DNA of 64,000 nucleotides from Urbifossiella sp046350095 (GTDB taxonomy: Bacteria > Planctomycetota > Planctomycetia > Gemmatales > Gemmataceae), in contig JAXMBA010000002.1 of assembly GCA_046350095.1 (NCBI GenBank), positions 682,001 through 746,000 of the forward strand, written 5' to 3'. Below the pieces are notes generated by a model. That model had not been told where the DNA came from and searched no databases. It saw only the letters and a program-made list of their open reading frames with translations. The translations under genes and the position numbers were made by a program. The number at the start of each line of letters is the position of its first letter. Within the stretch, counting starts at the first letter, position 1. Below, piece after piece: positions 43,157-49,996 of this stretch.

Positions 43157-44626
43157 CTAGAAATCCTGGCCAAAACACGTTGCGTCCACGCGTCCGGGCG
43201 GTGTGAGGAAGATACTTTCGGCGGACGGCAAAAGGTCGTCGCCGGGGTCGGGCGACCGGCCGGTCGTGCGCCACCTCGCCGCCCTCCTCCCTCGCGACGC
43301 TTCGACGACTTCGACCGCACCGGCGTCGCCCAACTCCACGAGCCACCCGGCCGCCGCCGACTTGGACACCTTCAGCTGCTTGGCCACGGCCGTCGCCTCG
43401 AACTCGCCGGCCGGGAGCCTCGCCAGGAAGGCGACAGCCGAGTCCGACAGTCCCCCGCCCAGGGCCTGCGAGAACGGCCGGAGGACGAGCCGCCGTGCGA
43501 GCTGGTAGTCCCGGGCGTCCGCGAGGATCGCCCCGTCGCTGTCCGTCTTCCGCTGCCGGTGGTGGAGTAGGGCGGACGTCTGAACCAGCGCCACCAGCTG
43601 CGGGAACGCCCGCCGCACCTCCACCCGGTCGCACTGGAACGCGTCGGCCAGCCGGTCGAGCCACGGCACCCGGACTGGGGTGCCGCACGGCAGCAGCCGC
43701 TGAAGGGCGTGGTGGACCTTGAGGAGGCGGGCGGTGTCGCGCACCCCGCCCGCATGGCGGTCGGCCAGGGCGCGGATGATCCGCTTCGTCTGGGCCGGCG
43801 TCTCGTCGGTCTGCAGCAGCAGGCACCGGTTCGCGTCCTCCTCGAACACAGTCGTCAACGTCGTCGTCTCGGTGAACGCGATCGGCCCCTCCTGCTCGAT
43901 CAACTGCGTCTCGATGCCCGTGCCGGCCTTCATCGGCATAAGCTTTGACAGCCGACCGCCGGCCAGCATCTCGCGGAGCGCTCGGGTCGCCTCCGCCCGG
44001 TCGTCGTCCTCGAGCCGCGACCGCTCGCCCGCGACCACCCACCGGTGCGACAGGCTCCCGGGCTTCATGTGGAAGAGAGCCTGCGGCGTCATCTGCGTGG
44101 CCCGGATGACGGCCTCGGGCGGGAACAGGCTGGCCACCTTCTCCACCGTGTAGCTCTTTCCCGACGACGACGACCCGCGAACGATGCCGGAGAGCGGGTG
44201 GGGCAGCAGCCGGGACACGCCGATCAGGTAGGCGATCATTGCCAGCTCGCGCTCGCCGGCCACGCCGACAAGGGCGATGTCGTCGGTGATTCGCTGGATC
44301 AGGTGAGGGCTCTCGAGGAGCCGGCTCGCCTCGTCGAGGACGTCCGGCGGGGTGCCGGCGAGCGGGTCGGACTCACCGACGGTGCCCACCGTCGGCGGCT
44401 CGGCAGGGCCGGCCGCGGCGACCTTCAACAACTCGGCCTCCAACTGATCGCAGTCGAGGCCGGGGTACTTCCCCGTCACGGCGTTTACGAACTTCTGGCG
44501 GGCGTCCGCGTTCGACACGTTGAGCGTGTCCACGAACAGCACGTCCCCGCCGAGCCTGACGGTCACCGTGTGCTTCTTGCCGTCGCGCTCGGCGAGCAGT
44601 TCCAGCTTCGGCTCGGTCGCGGTCAT
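43157..44626 (-). CDS. AAA/primase-associated ATPase (replication helicase-like)
   Basis: This 489-residue protein has a P-loop (GSSSSGKSYTVEKVASLFPP, near 153), a likely Walker B/ETTT sensor region (GPIAFTETTTLTTVFEEDAN) and a winged-helix-like C-terminus (FEATAVAKQLKVSKSAAAGW). This resembles the helicase/ATPase half of primase-helicases in phages and integrative elements. Its ATG overlaps the stop of the TOPRIM primase (ATGA), so both are made together. It would drive replication of the excised element. Confidence 0.75.
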   Translation of the reverse strand: MTATEPKLELLAERDGKKHTVTVRLGGDVLFVDTLNVSNADARQKFVNAVTGKYPGLDCDQLEAELLKVAAAGPAEPPTVGTVGESDPLAGTPPDVLDEASRLLESPHLIQRITDDIALVGVAGERELAMIAYLIGVSRLLPHPLSGIVRGSSSSGKSYTVEKVASLFPPEAVIRATQMTPQALFHMKPGSLSHRWVVAGERSRLEDDDRAEATRALREMLAGGRLSKLMPMKAGTGIETQLIEQEGPIAFTETTTLTTVFEEDANRCLLLQTDETPAQTKRIIRALADRHAGGVRDTARLLKVHHALQRLLPCGTPVRVPWLDRLADAFQCDRVEVRRAFPQLVALVQTSALLHHRQRKTDSDGAILADARDYQLARRLVLRPFSQALGGGLSDSAVAFLARLPAGEFEATAVAKQLKVSKSAAAGWLVELGDAGAVEVVEASRGRRAARWRTTGRSPDPGDDLLPSAESIFLTPPGRVDATCFGQDF

Positions 44627-45489
44627 TTCGTCCCCCGGGTGGTGAGCGTCAGGTCGAGCCGCCGGCGGGCGGCGGAGTGGATGAGGTGTTCGAGGGCGGG
44701 CCGGGTCGCACCCGCCGCGACCCAGGCGCGGAGGTCCTTCACCCCGGCCGGCGGGGCGATCACCCGCACGTCGCGGGAATACAGGCTGAGCGTGGTCGCC
44801 AGCGCGTCGGCGCCCCGCATCCCGGCCACGTCCTTGTCCGCGACGACGACCACGCCGGCGGGCCGGTGGCGCCGCACGAGGGCGACGAGGTGCGCCGTCC
44901 CCCCGGTGCAGGACGGGCGGCCGACGGCGTTCAGAAACCCGATCGTGTGGGCCGCGATGGCGTCGGTCGCACCCTCGCAGACGAGTAGCGCCTCGCCGGC
45001 GGGGGCCAGGGGGGCCGGGAGAAACAACGACTCCTTGCCGCCCGTCACGCTGAACTTCTTCCCGACCGGCGGCCGCAGCCGGATGCCCGTGACCGTGGCG
45101 GTCGTCGGGTCCGTCATCGGGAACGCCCACGCCGGGTAGCCCGCGGCCCAACCCACCCCGAAGGCGGTCAGGCTCGCCGTGCGCACCCCCAGCTCGGCCG
45201 CGAACGCGGCCAGCCGGTCGGGGGTCGCGGCCTCGCGGAAGCCCGCCGCGAGCGCCGACAGGTCCGGCGGGGCCGTAACGGGGCGGATGACCACGCGACG
45301 CGGGCCGAGCGGTCGCCGGGTGTCGGCGAGCCGGTGCAGGAACCCGGCGTCGCCGCACCGCTTCGCCGACTCGGTCCGCGGGCAGATGCACGCGGTCTTG
45401 TCCGCGGCGACGAGGCACCAGTCCGTCTTCTCGCAGACCGGGCAGGGGCGCTCGCGGCTGACGCGGAGCCACGTGGTCTCGGTGGTCAC
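44623..45489 (-). CDS. TOPRIM/CHC2-type DNA primase-like protein
   Basis: The protein has 288 residues. An N-terminal zinc-ribbon (CPVCEKTDWC) precedes a TOPRIM domain with CEGATDAIAAHT near 171 (catalytic Glu) and VVVADKDVAGMRGAD near 219 (DxD). This is a primase of the kind found with DNA-replication ATPases in mobile elements. The GTG at 45489 overlaps the stop of the upstream ParB-TOPRIM gene (45486). With the next gene it forms a two-protein primase-helicase. Confidence 0.82.
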   Translation of the reverse strand: MTTETTWLRVSRERPCPVCEKTDWCLVAADKTACICPRTESAKRCGDAGFLHRLADTRRPLGPRRVVIRPVTAPPDLSALAAGFREAATPDRLAAFAAELGVRTASLTAFGVGWAAGYPAWAFPMTDPTTATVTGIRLRPPVGKKFSVTGGKESLFLPAPLAPAGEALLVCEGATDAIAAHTIGFLNAVGRPSCTGGTAHLVALVRRHRPAGVVVVADKDVAGMRGADALATTLSLYSRDVRVIAPPAGVKDLRAWVAAGATRPALEHLIHSAARRRLDLTLTTRGTK

Positions 45490-46907
45490 GCCACACCCCC
45501 GCCCAGCTGGCAGTGCTTGAGGGCTTCGGCGACCTGCTGCTGGTACGCGACCACGTACCGGGCCTCTTCGGACTCGATCCGCTGCTCCTCCGCGAACCGG
45601 GTCATGTCGAGCACCCCGCGGATCGCGTCACGGATCAGGGCCTGGAGCTGGTCCGGCTCGAACGCCTCCAGCTCGTACACGCTCGCCCCGTGGGCCCTCA
45701 CGAACCTGTCCTTGCGGCTCGACCCGTCCTTCACCGGGAGCGGACTCAGCCCGTACTCGGCCACCTGCGCCGGGTTGACCCCGACCTTGACGACGGTCAG
45801 GTTCTCGACCCCGTGCTCGTCGCGGAGGCACGCCCCCCACACCTCGGTGATGTTCTCCCCTTCGGGGTCGAGGTCGCCCGCGACCAGCATCAGGAAGTGG
45901 TCCTTGCCGGACGCGTGGAACCGGTCGGCGGTCTCGTCCAGACTGGTGACGGACGTGTACCCCTTGCCGACGCCCACCGGGACGTGGAAGGGGCCGGCCG
46001 CCCGCTTGGCGATGTCGAGCGCGGCGGCCTTCTCGACGACGAGTTCGACGTACGAGGGCTGGGACTGGAGCAGGTTGCGCTTGTACCCGCGGCCGAAGTC
46101 GTGGACCTGCTGCTCGAGGAACGGGGCGACGCTGTCCCACTGCCGCCACCCGACCCGCGGCCGGGTCGGGTCGTGCATCGCCTCCCAGGGGAACTCGCCC
46201 GCCACCCGCGCCCGGCTGAGGAGGTCGGACAGGTCCTGGTAGCACCCGTGCGTGTTCACGTACTTCGTCTTGGTCCGGGCGTTCCGGAGGACGTTCCGGG
46301 TGAGCAGCCGGTAGTGGAGTTGCCGCAGGGTGAGGGGCCAGTAGCCGCGGTACTGCTCGACGACCGCGCGGGCGGCGTCGAGCATCGGCCGCTTCTGGTC
46401 GGTGATGACCGCCCGGCGGCTCGCGGCCGTCGGGGCGATGACCCGCAGCCCGGTGTCGGCGATCCGGCGGTGCTCCCGCGCGGCCTCGGCGGCGCGGTGG
46501 GCCAGGAGCACGTTGCGGGCGTCGTCCGGACTAGTCCGGACGACGGCCTCCCGCACCTGCTCCTCGGCCGACTTCACGCGCTGGCGGTTGAACGACGTGA
46601 GGTACTCGACGAACCGCGGGTCGGTGGACCGGAGGGTGATGCGGCGGACCGGCACCACGTCGAGGCCGGCCACTTCGGCCCCGGCCCGCCTCCGGTGCCC
46701 GGAGACGACGACGCCGTCGGGGGTCGCGACGATGGGCTCGAGCAGGCCCTTCCGCGCGATGTCGCGGCCCAACTCGATAATCGCCGGGTCGTCGGTGCGG
46801 ACCGGCTTGTACAGCTCGTCGTTGACGATCGCCGGTCGGAGGTCGGCCAGCGACACCCACTCGGTGCGGTCGCCGAGTGTCACCTCGGTCGGGGGTGTGG
46901 CGTCCAC
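45486..46907 (-). CDS. ParB-like domain fused to TOPRIM (topoisomerase VI A-like) domain
   Basis: The protein has 473 residues. The N-terminal ParB/Srx domain has DGVVVSGHRRRAGAEVAGLD near residue 70. A central helical region includes PLTLRQLHYRLLTRN. The C-terminal TOPRIM has ELVVEKAAALDIAKR near 289 (Glu) and LMLVAGDLDPEGENITE near 345 (DxD), the arrangement of Spo11/TopoVI-A TOPRIM domains. No catalytic tyrosine of TopoVI-A (5Y-CAP) was recognised. The GTG at 46907 has AGGAG upstream. It is the first of a set of overlapping replication genes. Confidence 0.7.
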   Translation of the reverse strand: MDATPPTEVTLGDRTEWVSLADLRPAIVNDELYKPVRTDDPAIIELGRDIARKGLLEPIVATPDGVVVSGHRRRAGAEVAGLDVVPVRRITLRSTDPRFVEYLTSFNRQRVKSAEEQVREAVVRTSPDDARNVLLAHRAAEAAREHRRIADTGLRVIAPTAASRRAVITDQKRPMLDAARAVVEQYRGYWPLTLRQLHYRLLTRNVLRNARTKTKYVNTHGCYQDLSDLLSRARVAGEFPWEAMHDPTRPRVGWRQWDSVAPFLEQQVHDFGRGYKRNLLQSQPSYVELVVEKAAALDIAKRAAGPFHVPVGVGKGYTSVTSLDETADRFHASGKDHFLMLVAGDLDPEGENITEVWGACLRDEHGVENLTVVKVGVNPAQVAEYGLSPLPVKDGSSRKDRFVRAHGASVYELEAFEPDQLQALIRDAIRGVLDMTRFAEEQRIESEEARYVVAYQQQVAEALKHCQLGGGVA

Positions 46908-47049
46908 GCGGTGCTCCTGTCTGTGGGGTTGTGCGAGGCGAGCGGCAGCCGCCCCGGCCGCTAAGGCCCGGGACGGCCGCCTCCTTCTGGCGGCACCCAC
47001 GGGGCGGGCGGGGCGGTCTCGCGGGCCGACGGCCGCGGGCCGTCGGCGG

Positions 47050-47397
47050 TCAGCAGCCGACGGCCTTTAGGCGTTCCCCCGCGGCGTCGGCAGCGGTGGC
47101 CCCCGCGGCCGGGGACCGCGGCCGGGCCGGGGCCGGCGCGTCGGCCGGCTGCTGCGCCGCGATGAATCGGACGATGGCGGGACGGCTAGTCACGAGCCGG
47201 CCGCCGATCCTCACGCCCTCGAGGCGGAGGACGGTGCCGTCGGCCAGCCGCACCCCGTCCTGGATGTGCCTCACGATCGTCGAGGGGTGGGTCGGGCGGC
47301 CGCCCCGGTAGCTGCCGTACAGCCTGGCGGCGGCGGCGGGGCCGATCGGCCCCTCGGTCAACAGGCGTTCCACGAGGTCGGTCGTCGCGTCGGGCAT
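47050..47397 (-). CDS. DUF1580 domain protein (putative excisionase/regulator)
   Basis: This 115-residue protein shows the DUF1580 pattern: GPIGPAAAARLYGSYRGGRP, then HPSTIVRHIQDG, then VRIGGRLVTSRPAIVRFIAA. The ATG at 47397 is preceded by CGGAGG. It stands between the integrase and the replication genes and is divergent from the zinc-ribbon gene at 47608. A DUF1580 gene is also the first gene of the module at 2577. An excisionase or master-regulator role is inferred from position and the HTH-like fold. Confidence 0.7.
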   Translation of the reverse strand: MPDATTDLVERLLTEGPIGPAAAARLYGSYRGGRPTHPSTIVRHIQDGVRLADGTVLRLEGVRIGGRLVTSRPAIVRFIAAQQPADAPAPARPRSPAAGATAADAAGERLKAVGC

Positions 47398-47607
47398 GGC
47401 GGTGTCCTCCGGGTGCTTGCCCCCATGATGTGGCGGCGGCGGGGCACCTGCGGGTTTCGCGCGAAGCCCCACATCCACCACCAGCCCGAGCCGCCGAGTG
47501 GGCCCTAACGTGATCGACACGAATCACTTGCGAGGAACGCGAGCGGGCACTTCGGCCGCGAGGTAGAATGCGAGCGGGACACGTGTCGCTAAAAATTCCA
47601 GGGCAAG
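47398..47607. promoter_or_regulatory. divergent control region
   Basis: This 210-base region lies between the divergent DUF1580 and zinc-ribbon genes. The middle is locally AT-richer (47560-47607, with GCTAAAAATTCC), which suits a rightward promoter. As the only divergent gene pair inside the element, it is the likely site where quiescence and induction are decided. Confidence 0.4.
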
Positions 47608-48363
47608 ATGTCACCCGACTCCTACGCGCGGGCCATTCGCGACCAGTTGTGTCTCGGGCCGGACCCGGCCTGTCGGGACGGGCGACCGACGAACATGAGT
47701 AGCGGCACCCAGAGGCAGTGCCCGCGGTGCCGGCGGAAGTGGAGCTTCGGGAACCTCCGCAAGAGGTGGGACCTCCTGCACGCGTACCTGAAGCACGACA
47801 CCACCCGCGCCGCCGGGCGGCGGGCGGCGGCGGCCGGTACGCCGACCGCGACCGTCCCGACGGTGCTCGACTGGTTCGGCCGCTTCCGGAACGCGGTCGC
47901 GGCGGCCCACACCGACCGGTTCGGGGAGGAACTACGGCGGCGCGACGGGCTCCTCGCGGACCCGGAACTGAGCGGTCTGATCGGCCGGCAGGCGTCGGCC
48001 TTCCGGGCGGCCCGGGCGCCGGCCCTCGGGTCGGAGGTGTTGGTCGTGAGCGGCTACGTCTTGTTCGTCGAGCCGGCCGCCGCCGCCGCGGCCGGAGACG
48101 CCCTGGAAGCGAGCCTCGGCGGCCGCGTCGAACGGGTCGGTCTTGGAGCCCTGTTCCGAAGTGCGTCAGGAGAAAATGAGGCGCCAGGGGTCGATCACCT
48201 CCGGCGCCGCGTGCGAGGGGCCTGGCGGGTGCCGGCCGGCAACCGGTGGGCGGCCGTGTGCGAGGCCGCGGAATGGGAAACCACGCCGACCACACGCATC
48301 CGGCAGATGCTGTTCGACGCCCTGTTCGACCCGGACCGGCCACGCCCGCACCGGCCGTCGTGA
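47608..48363 (+). CDS. zinc-ribbon protein of unknown function
   Basis: This 251-residue protein has an N-terminal Cys set (CLGPDPAC and CPRCRRKWSFGNL) like a zinc ribbon of IS1595-type transposases, but with no DDE catalytic domain after it. The rest is mixed alpha/beta (LGSEVLVVSGYVLFVEPAAA). It is the only + strand gene in the element core, divergent from DUF1580 and convergent with the integrase. A regulatory role is possible. Confidence 0.55.
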   Translation: MSPDSYARAIRDQLCLGPDPACRDGRPTNMSSGTQRQCPRCRRKWSFGNLRKRWDLLHAYLKHDTTRAAGRRAAAAGTPTATVPTVLDWFGRFRNAVAAAHTDRFGEELRRRDGLLADPELSGLIGRQASAFRAARAPALGSEVLVVSGYVLFVEPAAAAAAGDALEASLGGRVERVGLGALFRSASGENEAPGVDHLRRRVRGAWRVPAGNRWAAVCEAAEWETTPTTRIRQMLFDALFDPDRPRPHRPS

Positions 48364-48502
48364 GTGCGGGGTCGCCGCCACTCGGTCCCACGGCCCCCGG
48401 CGTGCTCCGGTCGCCGTGGGACCAACCTTGCCCGGCGGGGCCGGTCCGCATTCACGAATTGCCGCCGCGGCACCGACCGTCAGACGTGCTACGTCCCAGT
48501 CG

Positions 48503-49741
48503 TCAGCCGATCTCGGCCGCCACCCGCGTCGCCAGGGTGAGGTTCCGCTCGGCGTACACCTGGGTCACGTCCGCCCGCTCGTGGCCGAGGGCGACCTGGG
48601 CCGCCTCCAACCCGAAGCGGTGGCGTACCGCGGTCCCGTGGGCGTGTCGGAGTTGGTTCGGGTGCCAGTGCGGCACCGCATCGAAGTTCCCCGCCCCGGC
48701 CAGCCGCTCCCGCCGCCGGTTCGCCCGCTCGACCGCGCGGGCGACCGCGTGCCCGTAGCTGCTGACCGTGTACCGCTCGGCCGGCTCGCGCTTCGGGGTC
48801 GCTACCCGAACCGCCGCGTTCCGCGCCATGTGCGAGGCGTACCGCGGCGTCGTCCGGCCCGCCGACCGCGCCGCGCGGAACTCCGCCACCGCCCGCCGCG
48901 GGTCGAAGTAGTGCGCCGTCGGCTCGGCCGGCGTCAGGGCCTCCAGGACCGCCCGCGCCCGCGGCCCGATGGCCACGGCGCGGGCCTTGCCCCGGTGCCG
49001 GGTCTTGTACTGCCGGGGGCGGAACACCCACACGTCCGTGGCCGTGTCGATGTCGCATGGGCGGAGCTGGCACACCTCGCCCGGCCGCATCCCGGTCAGC
49101 TGTTGCACCTCGACCATCCCCCGCACCACCGAGCCGAGGAACGGCAGCGTCGCGCGGACGGTCTCGTCGTCCACGGGGAGGACCGGGTCGGGCTCGCGCG
49201 CGTCAGTCCGCCCGGCCTGGAGCCCGGAGACCGTCTTCAGTGCCTGGTGGACGGCGACCGGGACGAGTTCGTTCTCGACGGCCCACCGGAACGCCCGGCG
49301 GACGCGGCCGACCCGCTGGTTGACGAGCTTCCGGTTCCACCCCTTCTCGATCATCTGCTGCCGGACCGCCTTCAGGGCGAGCGGGCCGAACTCACGGGCC
49401 GGGGTGTGGCCGTAGAGTTCGCGGACGAGGCGGAACGTCTGGCGGAACTGCGGCAGCTCGTTCGTCGGCGTGCCGTCGGCCCGGCGGTAGTGGCGCTCGG
49501 CGTAAGCCCAGAACCCGAGGAGCAACTCGTTCACGCTCACGTCGCGGCGACCGGGCTCGCCGGGGCTGGGGTCGGTCGGCGTCGGGTGGACGGCCAGTTC
49601 GGCGACGACGCGGGCGTACTCGGCCCGGCTCTCGGGCGAGTCGTAGACGCCGAGGTAGATGTCGCGGCCGCCGATGCGGACGCGGGCCTGGCCGGTGGGT
49701 TTGTGAAGGAGATACGAGGGGACGGACTGCTTGCGACGGGC
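48503..49741 (-). CDS. tyrosine recombinase/integrase (element B)
   Basis: The protein has 412 residues with Arg in GMRPGEVCQLRP (near 216), HxxR in NQLRHAHG (near 362) and the nucleophile in QVYAERN (near 395), so it is complete. The start MARRKQSVPS at 49741 is preceded by a GGAG-like site, and the upstream extension to 49783 is not needed. It lies 120 bases from the 3' end of tRNA-Phe and is paralogous to the integrase at 25330-26580. It should excise and integrate the segment 26690-49904. Confidence 0.92.
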   Translation of the reverse strand, partial: ARRKQSVPSYLLHKPTGQARVRIGGRDIYLGVYDSPESRAEYARVVAELAVHPTPTDPSPGEPGRRDVSVNELLLGFWAYAERHYRRADGTPTNELPQFRQTFRLVRELYGHTPAREFGPLALKAVRQQMIEKGWNRKLVNQRVGRVRRAFRWAVENELVPVAVHQALKTVSGLQAGRTDAREPDPVLPVDDETVRATLPFLGSVVRGMVEVQQLTGMRPGEVCQLRPCDIDTATDVWVFRPRQYKTRHRGKARAVAIGPRARAVLEALTPAEPTAHYFDPRRAVAEFRAARSAGRTTPRYASHMARNAAVRVATPKREPAERYTVSSYGHAVARAVERANRRRERLAGAGNFDAVPHWHPNQLRHAHGTAVRHRFGLEAAQVALGHERADVTQVYAERNLTLATRVAAEIG

Positions 49742-49763
49742 CATCTGTCGCGCTCCGGAAGGG

Positions 49764-49840
49764 AATCGTGGTAGTACTACCACGAAACCAAGGGCTTCCG
49801 GCCGCGCCCGGGACCGTCCCGGGGTAAGCGTAAGTGCTTC
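49764..49840. repeat. integrase B arm-type palindrome and conserved upstream block at the right end
   Basis: The palindrome formed by AATCGTGGTAGT (49764-49775) and ACTACCACGAAA (49775-49786) contains the same 12-mers found at the left end (26843-26874). The block 49805-49840 matches 26634-26669 (three mismatches), 56 bases from its att core in both places. These are the expected parts of an attR arm region. Confidence 0.6.
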
Positions 49841-49862
49841 AGCCGAGGTGCTTTACTGCAAG

Positions 49863-49935
49863 TGGGCAGTCCCAGGGTTGAACTGGGGACCTAGCGATTT
49901 TCAGTCGCTCGCTCTACCAACTGAGCTAACTGCCC
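49863..49935 (-). tRNA. tRNA-Phe (anticodon GAA)
   Basis: A standard cloverleaf: acceptor GGGCAGT/ACTGCCC, D arm GCTCAGTTGGTAGAGC, anticodon loop CTGAAAA with GAA, T arm CCAGTTCAACCCTGG, discriminator A, and no encoded CCA. Its 3' half (49861-49904 including flank) is duplicated at 26690-26733, so this gene is the integration site of the element to its left. The gene is intact, as usual after such integration. Confidence 0.95.
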
Positions 49936-49996
49936 GGCACTTCTGTTATACCGCCCCGCCGGCCGTCGTCAACCTACCGGCGGGATGCGGACTACC

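Noticed and set aside
40032..49741. Ordinary prophage
   Set aside because: No portal, capsid, protease, tail, lysis or repressor gene is present anywhere between the att copies. Only packaging and replication genes were found.
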